DNA of 43,961 nt from an uncultured Eubacteriales bacterium (GTDB lineage: Bacteria > Bacillota > Clostridia > Peptostreptococcales > Anaerovoracaceae), in the NCBI GenBank assembly GCA_900551415.1, contig URWB01000002.1, positions 1-43,961 of the forward strand, read 5' to 3'. The translations under genes were made by a program, and so were the position numbers. The notes beneath the pieces are model-generated. The model saw only the letters and a list, made by a program, of their open reading frames with translations. It ran no database searches and was not told the DNA's origin. This document shows, in pieces, positions 24,628 to 32,717 of the stretch (positions are counted from its first letter, which is position 1; each line of letters begins with the position of its first letter).

Positions 24628-26076
24628 ATGCAAAAGAAAAAGTTAGAATTCTATGGTGGAGCAGGAGTTTCATTTCTGCCGTTCATTATCTTTATCGTTA
24701 TGATCATTATGACTACCTTTGTTTGGCAGTCCATTTCAGACGGCGCGCTCTGGGTGCCGGCCTTTACTGCAATCTTGATTCCTTTCTTTTTCGCGAAGGA
24801 TAAGAAGCAGTATGCAGACGCGGTTATTGACGGCATGGCAAGCAGAGAGGCTATCATCCCGGTCGTATGCTGGATCTTTGCCGGGGTATTTTCCAGAATC
24901 CTGAGAATGTCCGGTTTAGCAAACGGCATTGCAGGTGTAGCTGCCGACATCGGTGTAGGACCGACGACATTTGCGGTTATCACTTTTTTAGCTGCGGCCT
25001 TGTTTGCAACAGCCTCAGGTACAGGCTTTGGTACCATTGCGGCAGGCATGGGCGTGCTGTATCCTGCCGGTGTGGCACTGGGCGCATCCCCGTCGCTGCT
25101 GGCTGGTGTCATCATCTCCGGCGCAGCCTTTGGCGACAATCTGGCACCGATCTCTGATACGACGATCTGTTCCGCAACTTCACAGGATGTAGATGTGCCG
25201 GGAGTTGTAAAATCCAGACTGAAATATGCACTGGCAGCAGGAATCATTACGATTATCTGTACGATTGTTTACGGAAACATGACCAGCAGTGGCATCAGTG
25301 CAGCTGCGGAAGCTTATCAGTTTGACCCGATTACTCTGGTTATGCTGATCCCGGTCGTCATTACCATTTACATTGCAATCAAAACCGGTGATATCATTAT
25401 TGCAACGTCTGTCGGCATTGTTCTCGGATGCCTGACCGCATGCGTATGCGGATTATTTGATTTTATTCAGATTGATGTGGAAAACGCTGAGATACCGGCG
25501 GTTATCGGCGTGCATGGCGACGCTGCAGCGCTGGATAGAGTGGTTGACGGTGTTATTTACACAGGCATCAGCAGCATGCTGCAGGTATGCATTTTAGCCC
25601 TGTTGCTCTTTGGCTCCATCAGTGTCATGAGAGCCGGAGAAGGCGATATCATGCTGCTGGAAAAACTAGAAAAAATTGCAAGAGGTGAAAAATCTGCAGA
25701 AGGTACCATCTCCTTTATGGTGATTGTTCTTTCTGCCATCATGGGTTTGAATGCACCGGCTATCCTAGCTGTAGGGGCATCTTTCGCGAAACCATTATCC
25801 AAAAAATACGGCATCAGCCCTTACCGTACCGCGAACCTGTTGGATGCACAATCCAACACTTTGGTATACTGTTTGCCTTGGACACCTGCAATGGTTTACA
25901 CGTTGGGATTTGCTGCGGACAGTACAGCACCGCTGACCGCAGCAGCAATCATCCCTTGCTGCTTCTACTGTTTTGCAATGCTGGTCGTCATGATGGCAAG
26001 TATTTTTACCGGTACCGGTCGCCACGATCTGATGGATCAGCTTCCGGAAGAGCAGAGAAAGGAATATCTGGCTTAA
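24628..26076 (+). CDS. NhaC-family Na+/H+ antiporter-like transporter
   Basis: This 482-residue membrane protein has about eleven to twelve hydrophobic spans. NhaC-family marks include GTGFGTIAAGMGVLYPAGV and SGAAFGDNLAPISDTTICS, the conserved Asp-containing motif near the ion-binding site. AAGGAGGAAATC precedes the ATG. It is the first gene of the sigma-54 operon with ortA and ortB. In amino-acid-fermenting clostridia, NhaC relatives linked to degradation genes may exchange amino acids or supply ion coupling; transport of the substrate (ornithine-like or 2-amino-4-oxopentanoate) is inference. It ends 44 bases before ortA. Confidence 0.88.
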   Translation: MQKKKLEFYGGAGVSFLPFIIFIVMIIMTTFVWQSISDGALWVPAFTAILIPFFFAKDKKQYADAVIDGMASREAIIPVVCWIFAGVFSRILRMSGLANGIAGVAADIGVGPTTFAVITFLAAALFATASGTGFGTIAAGMGVLYPAGVALGASPSLLAGVIISGAAFGDNLAPISDTTICSATSQDVDVPGVVKSRLKYALAAGIITIICTIVYGNMTSSGISAAAEAYQFDPITLVMLIPVVITIYIAIKTGDIIIATSVGIVLGCLTACVCGLFDFIQIDVENAEIPAVIGVHGDAAALDRVVDGVIYTGISSMLQVCILALLLFGSISVMRAGEGDIMLLEKLEKIARGEKSAEGTISFMVIVLSAIMGLNAPAILAVGASFAKPLSKKYGISPYRTANLLDAQSNTLVYCLPWTPAMVYTLGFAADSTAPLTAAAIIPCCFYCFAMLVVMMASIFTGTGRHDLMDQLPEEQRKEYLA

Positions 26077-26120
26077 GAAGCGCAGACTGTAAAGATTTGA
26101 TTTGAAAGGAGTAAGCTGTA

Positions 26121-26426
26121 ATGGTAAGTGTTAAAAAAGGTGATTGGGTACAAATTGAAAATATTATCTTACCGGCTGGACAAAGAGCACCGCAGGTTCC
26201 TGCAGATACGCAGGCGTGTGATCTGAAACTCTGGGTAAAGGGGATTGCACAGCAGAATGGTGAAATGGGTGATGAAATTGAAATAAAAACTGTAACTGGA
26301 CGTATCACGAAAGGCGTTCTTTGCGATGTAAACCCAAGATATATCCATGATTATGGTGATTTTCAGCCGGAGCTGTTAAAGGTGGAATTGCAGCTAAAAG
26401 AGATATTATTCGGAGGTGACAAATAA
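26121..26426 (+). CDS. ortA: 2-amino-4-ketopentanoate thiolase, alpha subunit
   Basis: The 101-residue protein matches OrtA in size and features: it starts VSVKKGDWVQIENIILPAGQ, contains the compact beta segment LKLWVKGIAQ and ends KVELQLKEILFGGD. With OrtB it cleaves 2-amino-4-oxopentanoate with CoA to acetyl-CoA and D-alanine, the last step of anaerobic ornithine oxidation. GAAAGGAGTAAGC precedes the start. Its stop overlaps the ortB start (TAATG), as expected for obligate subunits. The rest of the ornithine pathway (racemase, aminomutase OraSE, diaminopentanoate dehydrogenase) is not in this window. Confidence 0.85.
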   Translation: MVSVKKGDWVQIENIILPAGQRAPQVPADTQACDLKLWVKGIAQQNGEMGDEIEIKTVTGRITKGVLCDVNPRYIHDYGDFQPELLKVELQLKEILFGGDK

Positions 26427-27847
26427 TGGCATTAGATAAATCTTACAGTGCGATTAACGCACGGAAGAATGATATCATTCGGAACGCAATGAAGATTGAC
26501 TATGACGAATTCGAATATAAAGGTATTGGATTCGACTACGAAGGAATGATGGGGAAAATTGGATATTCCATGGATGAAATGCGAAAAATCCAACTATCCC
26601 ACGGTGTAGGGAATACGCCGTTGATCGAAATGAGAAATCTGACTGCGCTAGCCAGAAAGTATGCACCGGCAGGCAAAGGCGCCAGAATTTTCATTAAGGA
26701 TGAAGCTGCCAATGCATCCGGAAGCTTTAAGGCGAGAAGAGCATCGATCGCTGTACATCATGCAAAAAAGCTGGGATACAAAGGTGTGATCGCTGCAACT
26801 TCCGGTAACTATGGCGCAGCAGTAGCGGCGCAGGCTGCAATGCACGGATTAAAATGCATTGTAGTACAGGAATGCTATGATGACAAAAAAGTTGGGCAGC
26901 CTGAAATTTTGGAAAAACAGAGAATCTGCGAGGCATATGGGGCCGAAGTTGTACAGCTGACTGTAGGTCCGGAACTGTTCACTACCCACCTGAGTCTCTT
27001 GGAAGATACAGGATATTTCAATGCCTCCCTGTATACTCCGTTCGGCATCGCAGGCGTCGAAACGCTGGGTTATGAAATTGCTGAACAATGCAGGGAGAGA
27101 TTCGGCAAGGATCCGGATGTCGTTGTATGTACCAATGCCGGTGGTGGGAACCTGACTGGCACTGCCAGGGGGCTGAGAAAGGCTGGAGCAAATGACACGA
27201 AGGTATACGGTGCTTGTATTGATTTGTCCGGACTGCATATGGCATCCGATAAGGATTTCAATAAGAAGTCTTGTACAACCGGACACACAGGATTTGGACT
27301 TCCATTCGTAACATGGCCGGATCGTTCTGACTGTCCAAGAAATGCAGCGCGAACTCTGCGCTATATGGACAGATTGGTTACCGTAAAGCAGGGCGAAGTG
27401 TTCTATATCACACAGGCATTAGCAGTTCTGGAAGGATATGAGAGAGGCCCTGCCGGAAATACGTCTTTGACCGCAGCGTTCGCACTTGCGCAGGAAATGG
27501 ACGAAGATCAGATGATCATCGTACAGGAAACAGAATATACCGGTGCGGGAAAGCATGTGATGCCACAGCTGACTTTCGCGAAACAGAACGGTATTGATGT
27601 CAGATTCGGAAACCCGGATGAAGAGGTATCGGGAAAATCTCTTGTATTCCCAGAAAACCCATCTGAAATCAAAGCAAGAAATTACGATTTGGAACATGCT
27701 AAGAAATCCTATATTAAAAACTGTGTAAAGAATTATCACATGAAAAAAGCTACAGAAGAAGATATTAAGTATATTATGGAAGAAATCAGAAAAGACAGGG
27801 ATTTCGTCGAAGCTGAATTAAAAGAACATGGCATAGATATAGAGTAA
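26426..27847 (+). CDS. ortB: 2-amino-4-ketopentanoate thiolase, beta subunit (PLP-dependent)
   Basis: The 473-residue enzyme is a fold-type II PLP protein. Lys102 in ASGSFKARRAS is the Schiff-base lysine, ATSGNYGAAVAAQAA binds phosphate and substrate, and NAGGGNLTGTARG is the glycine-rich PLP-phosphate loop. Length and the long N-terminal region (from YSAINARKNDIIRNA to GVGNTPLIEM) agree with OrtB. It is related to threonine synthase, but its pairing with ortA is decisive. The reaction gives acetyl-CoA and D-alanine from 2-amino-4-oxopentanoate and CoA. It is the last gene of the sigma-54 operon; a long stem-loop follows. Confidence 0.88.
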   Translation: MALDKSYSAINARKNDIIRNAMKIDYDEFEYKGIGFDYEGMMGKIGYSMDEMRKIQLSHGVGNTPLIEMRNLTALARKYAPAGKGARIFIKDEAANASGSFKARRASIAVHHAKKLGYKGVIAATSGNYGAAVAAQAAMHGLKCIVVQECYDDKKVGQPEILEKQRICEAYGAEVVQLTVGPELFTTHLSLLEDTGYFNASLYTPFGIAGVETLGYEIAEQCRERFGKDPDVVVCTNAGGGNLTGTARGLRKAGANDTKVYGACIDLSGLHMASDKDFNKKSCTTGHTGFGLPFVTWPDRSDCPRNAARTLRYMDRLVTVKQGEVFYITQALAVLEGYERGPAGNTSLTAAFALAQEMDEDQMIIVQETEYTGAGKHVMPQLTFAKQNGIDVRFGNPDEEVSGKSLVFPENPSEIKARNYDLEHAKKSYIKNCVKNYHMKKATEEDIKYIMEEIRKDRDFVEAELKEHGIDIE

Positions 27848-27895
27848 TCGATTTTTGCAGAAGAATGTGAGAAAAAGCCGTAAGAAAGATAATAT

Positions 27896-27943
27896 GGAGA
27901 TGTCGCACTGATTGAAAAAACAATCAGCGCGACATCTCCTTTT
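27896..27943. terminator. bidirectional terminator between ortB and tetR
   Basis: GGAGATGTCGC/GCGACATCTCC outer stem and CTGATTG/CAATCAG inner stem around an AAAAAA loop, with a T-run on the plus side. The two genes converge here, so it serves both. Confidence 0.92.
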
Positions 27944-27951
27944 CTTCCGGT

Positions 27952-28524
27952 TTATTGAGAGATATTTTTTTGCTCGACATTTTCCGAAATCTCCGCGATC
28001 TCCGCGCAGGATTTGATGCAAGCCTTGACGCGGATAATCAATTCCGATGCCGGCATGCAGTCGTTCTCCGAAAGCCAGCGTTCCAAAGAACCGATGAAGG
28101 CATCCGCGAAGAAGCTGATCTGAAAATCCATATATTCCGTTTCATGCAGAATTTTTCGCATACCTGCCTGCATGAAGGGCTCTAATTTTTCACGATAATG
28201 GTCGATGAGGCAGTTTTGTTCGCGAATCTTGAGTGCCTTGCGATAAAAACAGCGATTTTCATAAAAACATTCGCAGAGCGCTTCCAAAAACGGCCATGTA
28301 AAATAATCTTTTTTTTCATGCGCTTCCAGAACCTTTGCAAAATCCATATCAAAAATCCAGTTTACAAGATCATACTTATCTTTGAAATGATAGTAGAAGC
28401 TCTTCCGATTCATGCCGCATTTTTCGCAGATTTCCGCGACATTGATTTTGGAAAAAGGCTTTTGCTCCATGAGTTCCTTCAGTGCGGCAGCCAAGGCTCG
28501 TTTTGTAATATTCGAATCAGCCAT
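27952..28524 (-). CDS. TetR-family transcriptional regulator
   Basis: The 190-residue protein has an N-terminal TetR helix-turn-helix (about 8-55) with FSKINVAEICEKCGMNRKSF then YYHFKDKYDLVNWIF. The NRKSFYYHFKDK recognition segment and short C-terminal ligand domain resemble the DhaS-like branch. GGAAGGAAACC precedes the ATG. It is divergent from the radical SAM gene at 28959 across 434 bases that contain a perfect 14-bp inverted repeat, a likely operator. The effector cannot be predicted. A member of the same branch activates dihydroxyacetone kinase genes in lactococci, but no dha genes are seen here. Confidence 0.9.
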   Translation of the reverse strand: MADSNITKRALAAALKELMEQKPFSKINVAEICEKCGMNRKSFYYHFKDKYDLVNWIFDMDFAKVLEAHEKKDYFTWPFLEALCECFYENRCFYRKALKIREQNCLIDHYREKLEPFMQAGMRKILHETEYMDFQISFFADAFIGSLERWLSENDCMPASELIIRVKACIKSCAEIAEISENVEQKNISQ

Positions 28525-28580
28525 TGCGATGGTTTCCTTCCTACGAAAAACGTACTATAATTCTCTATGAGTTATATACC

Positions 28581-28586
28581 ATTATA
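28581..28586 (-). promoter_or_regulatory. tetR promoter
   Basis: Minus-strand TATAAT, with TTGCTT 18 bases upstream as -35, 57 bases before the tetR start codon. Confidence 0.55.
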
Positions 28587-28621
28587 CTGGATATACAGAA
28601 CAATAAGCAAACGAAAGATTA

Positions 28622-28657
28622 TTTTTTTGGACAAAATACGGAATTTGTCCAAAAAAA
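28622..28657. promoter_or_regulatory. perfect 14-bp inverted repeat, candidate TetR operator
   Basis: TTTTTTTGGACAAA (28622-28635) and TTTGTCCAAAAAAA (28644-28657) flank 8 bases. TTTGTCC recurs at 28703-28709 and CGGACA at 28687-28692, giving several half-sites between the divergent promoters. T-runs lie outside the 5' arm rather than after the 3' arm, so it is not a normal terminator. Confidence 0.6.
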
Positions 28658-28734
28658 GTTACAAAAAAACTGTGAAGTGTAAAAATCGGACATTTTTAAG
28701 GCTTTGTCCCATGGATGGACGCAAAGAAATTGAC

Positions 28735-28740
28735 TATAAT
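28735..28740 (+). promoter_or_regulatory. possible -10 box of the radical SAM gene
   Basis: TATAAT with no good -35 at 17 bases (TGGATG). It is followed by the dispersed repeat copy 2, so that element would be transcribed in the 5' leader. Confidence 0.45.
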
Positions 28741-28784
28741 ATAAAGTGGAGTAGGTTTGAACTTCAAAGTGGGTTCCGATAAAA

Positions 28785-28898
28785 GCGCGTAACGAAAGCT
28801 GAGATTTCTATGCATGCATGTCGCTCATGCATGAGGGTCGTTTCGCAAGGTGCTTTTGTCGTGATTCCGGAAATATCGCGAGTGATATTTCCTACATT
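28785..28898 (+). repeat. dispersed three-hairpin element, copy 2
   Basis: Forward orientation. GAAAGC-TGA-GATTTC at the 5' side, a middle hairpin CATGCATG/CATGCATG, the core TTTCGCAAGGTGCTTTTGTC, then GGAAATATCGC/GTGATATTTCC. It lies 60 bases upstream of the radical SAM start. Confidence 0.88.
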
Positions 28899-28958
28899 AA
28901 AAACACATCACAGAAACAAAAGGGTAGTCAATGATGATTAAAGAAAGGGTGAATCTAT

Positions 28959-30356
28959 ATGGCAAAGAGTTTAGCACATATCGCAGAAAGAAAAGCATTT
29001 GAAATGACTTTGGACTCTATTATCAAAAAGAGCCAGACACAAGATCTTTCGGAAGTGATGCTGCCTTTGGTAGACAAAGTAGAAAAAATCATGGGGGATG
29101 ATTGGGAGGCGTCGTCTTACGAGATGCTCCGCAGTCTTGCAAAGAACCCAGACAGTAAATGGACGCATTATACGCAGAGAATCCTTAGAGAGGTAGATCC
29201 GCACATTTTGAAGACTTTCCTCTTAAACGCGGGTTTTGAGGCCGGCTTTATGGGCTACAAGACATCGCTGAAAATGAAGAAAAAATACGGATGTAATATT
29301 CCGTGGATTATTTTGATGGATCCGACGACCGCGTGCAATCTGCACTGCACAGGCTGCTGGGCCGCGGAGTACGGCAATAAGATGAATCTTTCCTACGAAA
29401 TGATGGATAAGATCATCACCGAAGGCAAGGAACTCGGTATTTACGCCTATCTTTTTACAGGCGGTGAACCGCTGATCAGAAAGGATGATATCATCCGTCT
29501 CTGCGAGAAGCATAAAGACGTGGCTTTCCACGCGTTTACAAACGGCACCTTGATCGACGAAAAGTTCTGCCAGGATCTTTTGAGGGTTGGTAATTTCTTC
29601 GTGTCCGTCAGCATCGAGGGCTTTGAAGAAAGTAACGACGGCAGGAGAGGCGCGGGACATTATCGGAAAGCGCTTGCGGCGATGGATCTGATGCACGAGC
29701 ATCACATTCCGTTTGGCGTTTCTATCTGCTATACCAGCCAGAACTATTTGACAGTTACCAGTGACGAGTTTCTGGATATGCTGATCGATAAGGGTTGCGT
29801 GTTCGCGTGGTTCTTCCATTATATGCCGGTAGGCGTAAACGCAAGTCCGGATTTGCTTTTAAGTCCAGAGCAGAGAGAGTACATGTATCATAAAATTCGT
29901 GAAATCCGTGGTATCGAGGGCGGCAAAGAGTTGTTTGCCATCGACTTCCAGAACGACGGCGAATTTGTACACGGCTGCGTAGCGGGCGGTGAGCGTTACT
30001 GCCACATCAATGCCAACGGCGATGTAGAGCCATGTGTATTCATTCACTATTCCAATGCCAATATTAAGGAGAAGTCATTGCTTGAATGTCTGCAGCAGCC
30101 ACTGTTTATGGCATACAAAGAAGGGCAGCCGTTCAACGATAATTTCCTGAAACCATGTCCAATGCTTGAAAATCCGGAGATCCTGCAGGAACTCGTCAAG
30201 CGTACCGGTGCGAAGTCCACAGATCTTGAGGCACCGGAAACCTGCGAGCATCTTTGCGGCAAGTGTACGGAATACGCGAAGGCATGGGGACCGGTCGCGG
30301 ATCGGCTTTGGGAAGCGGGCCATACCCCGGCGGCAGATAAACCGAGAAATGAATAA
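28959..30356 (+). CDS. radical SAM protein with SPASM-like C-terminus
   Basis: The 465-residue protein has Cys126, Cys130 and Cys133 in ACNLHCTGCW for the radical SAM cluster, then TGGEPLIRKDDI (SAM binding). The C-terminal part is cysteine-rich: HGCVAGGERYC, GDVEPCVF, KPCPMLENPE and the paired CEHLCGKC, consistent with SPASM-type auxiliary iron-sulfur clusters. A helical N-terminal region of about 100 residues precedes the core. AAAGGGTG gives the ribosome site. No peptide substrate or maturation partner is next to it. The divergent TetR gene may control it. Substrate unknown; heme-pathway-like and peptide-modifying radical SAM enzymes share this layout. Confidence 0.88.
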   Translation: MAKSLAHIAERKAFEMTLDSIIKKSQTQDLSEVMLPLVDKVEKIMGDDWEASSYEMLRSLAKNPDSKWTHYTQRILREVDPHILKTFLLNAGFEAGFMGYKTSLKMKKKYGCNIPWIILMDPTTACNLHCTGCWAAEYGNKMNLSYEMMDKIITEGKELGIYAYLFTGGEPLIRKDDIIRLCEKHKDVAFHAFTNGTLIDEKFCQDLLRVGNFFVSVSIEGFEESNDGRRGAGHYRKALAAMDLMHEHHIPFGVSICYTSQNYLTVTSDEFLDMLIDKGCVFAWFFHYMPVGVNASPDLLLSPEQREYMYHKIREIRGIEGGKELFAIDFQNDGEFVHGCVAGGERYCHINANGDVEPCVFIHYSNANIKEKSLLECLQQPLFMAYKEGQPFNDNFLKPCPMLENPEILQELVKRTGAKSTDLEAPETCEHLCGKCTEYAKAWGPVADRLWEAGHTPAADKPRNE

Positions 30357-30369
30357 GATAGTCAAAGGC

Positions 30370-30417
30370 GCTGTCGCACAGTCGATTGAATGAGTCGACC
30401 GGAGCGACAGCACTTTT
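30370..30417 (+). terminator. terminator of the radical SAM gene
   Basis: GCTGTCGC (30370-30377) with GCGACAGC (30404-30411), an inner GTCGA/TCGAC pair, then CTTTTG. The element copy 3 begins immediately after. Confidence 0.8.
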
Positions 30418-30420
30418 GTT

Positions 30421-30557
30421 ATTACGTAGGAAATATCGCATAGCGATATTTCCGGAATCACGACAAAAGCACCTTGCGAAGTGGCGCTCATGGGTGAGCG
30501 CCATGTGCGCATAGAAATCTCTGATTTCGTTATGTGCACTTTTGTCCTTTTACGCGC
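30421..30557 (-). repeat. dispersed three-hairpin element, copy 3 (best preserved)
   Basis: Minus orientation, full length. GAAATC-AGA-GATTTC, middle hairpin TGGCGCTCA/TGAGCGCCA (9 bp, perfect), core CTTCGCAAGGTGCTTTTGTC, and GGAAATATCGC-TAT-GCGATATTTCC (11 bp, perfect). It shares the 5' block AAAAGTGCACATAACG with copy 1. It lies between the radical SAM gene and gpmI. Confidence 0.92.
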
Positions 30558-30616
30558 TCCGCTCAATTCGGGCAAATCACTGCGGTATTCCGGTTTTCGC
30601 CGTTTCACTGCGGCAG

Positions 30617-30645
30617 TTGTTTTTTTTCGCGAAATTTGTTAGAAT
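30617..30645 (+). promoter_or_regulatory. sigma-A promoter of gpmI
   Basis: TTGTTT (30617-30622), a 17-base spacer, TAGAAT (30640-30645). The leader of about 120 bases contains a small GCGC-caaaaa-GCGC hairpin. Confidence 0.7.
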
Positions 30646-30772
30646 ATTGAGGAAAGATTTTCGTGCCGCGGCTTTTGCGAAGATTCACGGGCACGCGCCA
30701 AAAAGCGCGCTGTGAGCCGGCAGCCACGCGCGATCTCCATACAAAAAAACAAACAGAAAGCAGGCATACTTT

Positions 30773-32449
30773 ATGAACAACAAACGACCAACCATGCTGA
30801 TGATACTGGACGGCTTCGGTCTCAATCCTTCCGCGTACGGAAACGCCGTTGCCGCCGCCAGGACACCGAATCTGGACGCGATCTTCGCCAAATATCCGCA
30901 CATCAAGCTCGCGGCGAGCGGTCTCGCTGTCGGACTTCCCGAAGGGCAGATGGGAAACTCCGAAGTCGGGCACCTCAATATCGGCGCCGGACGCATCGTC
31001 TACCAGGAACTTACCCGCATCACCAAAGCCATCGAGGACGAGATTTTTTTCGATAATCTTCCGCTGAATCACGCGGTGCGGCATGTCAAAGAGACCGGCG
31101 GCACGCTCCATGTTTTCGGTCTGCTGTCCGACGGCGGTGTCCACAGCCACATCTCGCACATCGAAGCAGTGCTCAAGCTCGCGAAAATGCGCGGTCTGCA
31201 AAAAGTCGTCGTGCATTGTTTCATGGACGGCAGAGATGTTCCGCCAACCTCAGGGCTCGGTTTCGTGCGGGAATTGGAGGCTTATCTTGCCCGGCTCGGC
31301 TTGGGAAAAATCGGCGTCGTCTCCGGTCGTTATTACGCGATGGACCGCGACAAGCGCTGGGATCGCGTGCAGCTTGCCTATGACGCGCTGACGCTTGGCT
31401 CCGGCAGAAAGGCCGCTTCCGCGGAAGCGGCTGTGCAGGCAGCCTACGATGCCGGAGAAACCGATGAGTTTATCAAACCGACCCTTTGCTGCGCCAGCGA
31501 TTCCACAGGCGGGGATGCAGCACCAAAAACCTTGCGTGCCGAAAGCATACAACCGTCTGTACAGACTGCAGTGGACAAAAACGGCATTTCTCCGAACTTC
31601 GCGCCCGCAAATGCCGCAGAGACGGCCGAGGAACGTGCCGCCGCTGCACTGACCGTGCAGGACGGGGACAGCATCATCTTCTGCAATTTCCGCCCGGACC
31701 GCGCCAGAGAACTGACCCGCGCCTTTGTTGATCCTGACTTTGACGGATTTTCCCGCAGAAAGCAGATAAAGAATCTTACTTATATTTGCATGACACAGTA
31801 CGACGCGACCATTCCGAACGTCGAAGTCGCGTTCCCGCCGCAGGTCATCACCAATACTTTAGGAGAATACTTATCGAAACTCGGCTTGCATCAGCTGCGC
31901 ATCGCCGAAACCGAAAAATACGCGCACGTGACTTTTTTCTTTAACGGCGGCGTCGAGCAGCCAAACCCACTGGAAGATCGCGTGCTGATTCCGTCTCCAA
32001 AGGTCGCGACCTATGACCTCCAACCGGAAATGAGCGCACCGGAGGTTACCGCGCAAGTCATCAAGGAAATCGCATCGTCCAAATACGATGTCATCATTTT
32101 GAACTTCGCGAATGCCGATATGGTCGGTCACACCGGTGTCTTTGAAGCCGCGGTGAAAGCCATCGAAACACTGGATGGCTGCGTACAGCAGATCGTGAAC
32201 GCGGTCTTGAATGCGGGCGGACAGATCCTGCTGACCGCGGATCATGGCAATGCCGACGAAATGCTCGACGCAAACGGTCATGTGGTCACCGCGCACTCGA
32301 CCAATCCGGTTCCACTGGTACATATCAGCGCGGAACCGGCTGTGTTTGGCAAGGACTCCGGCAAGCTCGCTGACATCGCGCCGACCCTGCTGCGCCTGAT
32401 GGATCTGCCGGTTCCGCCGGAGATGACCGGCGACTGTCTTGTTAAATAA
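30773..32449 (+). CDS. gpmI: cofactor-independent phosphoglycerate mutase
   Basis: The glycolytic enzyme interconverts 3- and 2-phosphoglycerate using two Mn ions and a phospho-serine. Metal-site Asp13 (ILDGFG), nucleophile Ser63 (GNSEVGHLN), DGRDVPPTSG, the late metal motifs ANADMVGHTG and ADHGNADEM are all present. At 558 residues it is about 45 longer than usual. The excess is an insertion at about 238-285, between DEFIKPT and DGDSIIFCNFRPDRAR, rich in Ala, Ser and Pro and probably an exposed loop. The ribosome site is weak (AGCAGG). It is the only glycolytic gene here, with pta following after its own promoter. Confidence 0.95.
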   Translation: MNNKRPTMLMILDGFGLNPSAYGNAVAAARTPNLDAIFAKYPHIKLAASGLAVGLPEGQMGNSEVGHLNIGAGRIVYQELTRITKAIEDEIFFDNLPLNHAVRHVKETGGTLHVFGLLSDGGVHSHISHIEAVLKLAKMRGLQKVVVHCFMDGRDVPPTSGLGFVRELEAYLARLGLGKIGVVSGRYYAMDRDKRWDRVQLAYDALTLGSGRKAASAEAAVQAAYDAGETDEFIKPTLCCASDSTGGDAAPKTLRAESIQPSVQTAVDKNGISPNFAPANAAETAEERAAAALTVQDGDSIIFCNFRPDRARELTRAFVDPDFDGFSRRKQIKNLTYICMTQYDATIPNVEVAFPPQVITNTLGEYLSKLGLHQLRIAETEKYAHVTFFFNGGVEQPNPLEDRVLIPSPKVATYDLQPEMSAPEVTAQVIKEIASSKYDVIILNFANADMVGHTGVFEAAVKAIETLDGCVQQIVNAVLNAGGQILLTADHGNADEMLDANGHVVTAHSTNPVPLVHISAEPAVFGKDSGKLADIAPTLLRLMDLPVPPEMTGDCLVK

Positions 32450-32468
32450 ATAACCTCGCGCAGAACCT

Positions 32469-32496
32469 TTGCAAAGCGTTGAAAAGGTGGTATAAT
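32469..32496 (+). promoter_or_regulatory. sigma-A promoter of pta
   Basis: TTGCAA (32469-32474), a 16-base spacer, TATAAT (32491-32496), giving a long leader of about 215 bases before the pta start. The leader has no recognisable riboswitch. Confidence 0.6.
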
Positions 32497-32717
32497 GTCC
32501 TTGTCACAGCGATGCGGAGCTAAAGGCGAACGCAGAGCTGATGAAAGACAGATGTCCGAGCGAAGGCGATGTGGAGCCAAAGGCCCCAGCAGAGCCGCTC
32601 AGCGTCCGGACGAATGGTTCCATCGATTCTATTTGCGGCGTTGCTGCAAGGTTAGGACCATTACAACACATGTTATTTCTGGGTTTTCCCGTACAAACTA
32701 TAGGAGGTATTCACACA

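Noticed and set aside
32541..32717. 59-residue N-terminal extension of phosphate acetyltransferase
   Set aside because: No similarity to the family; the strong TAGGAGGT site fixes the start at 32718.
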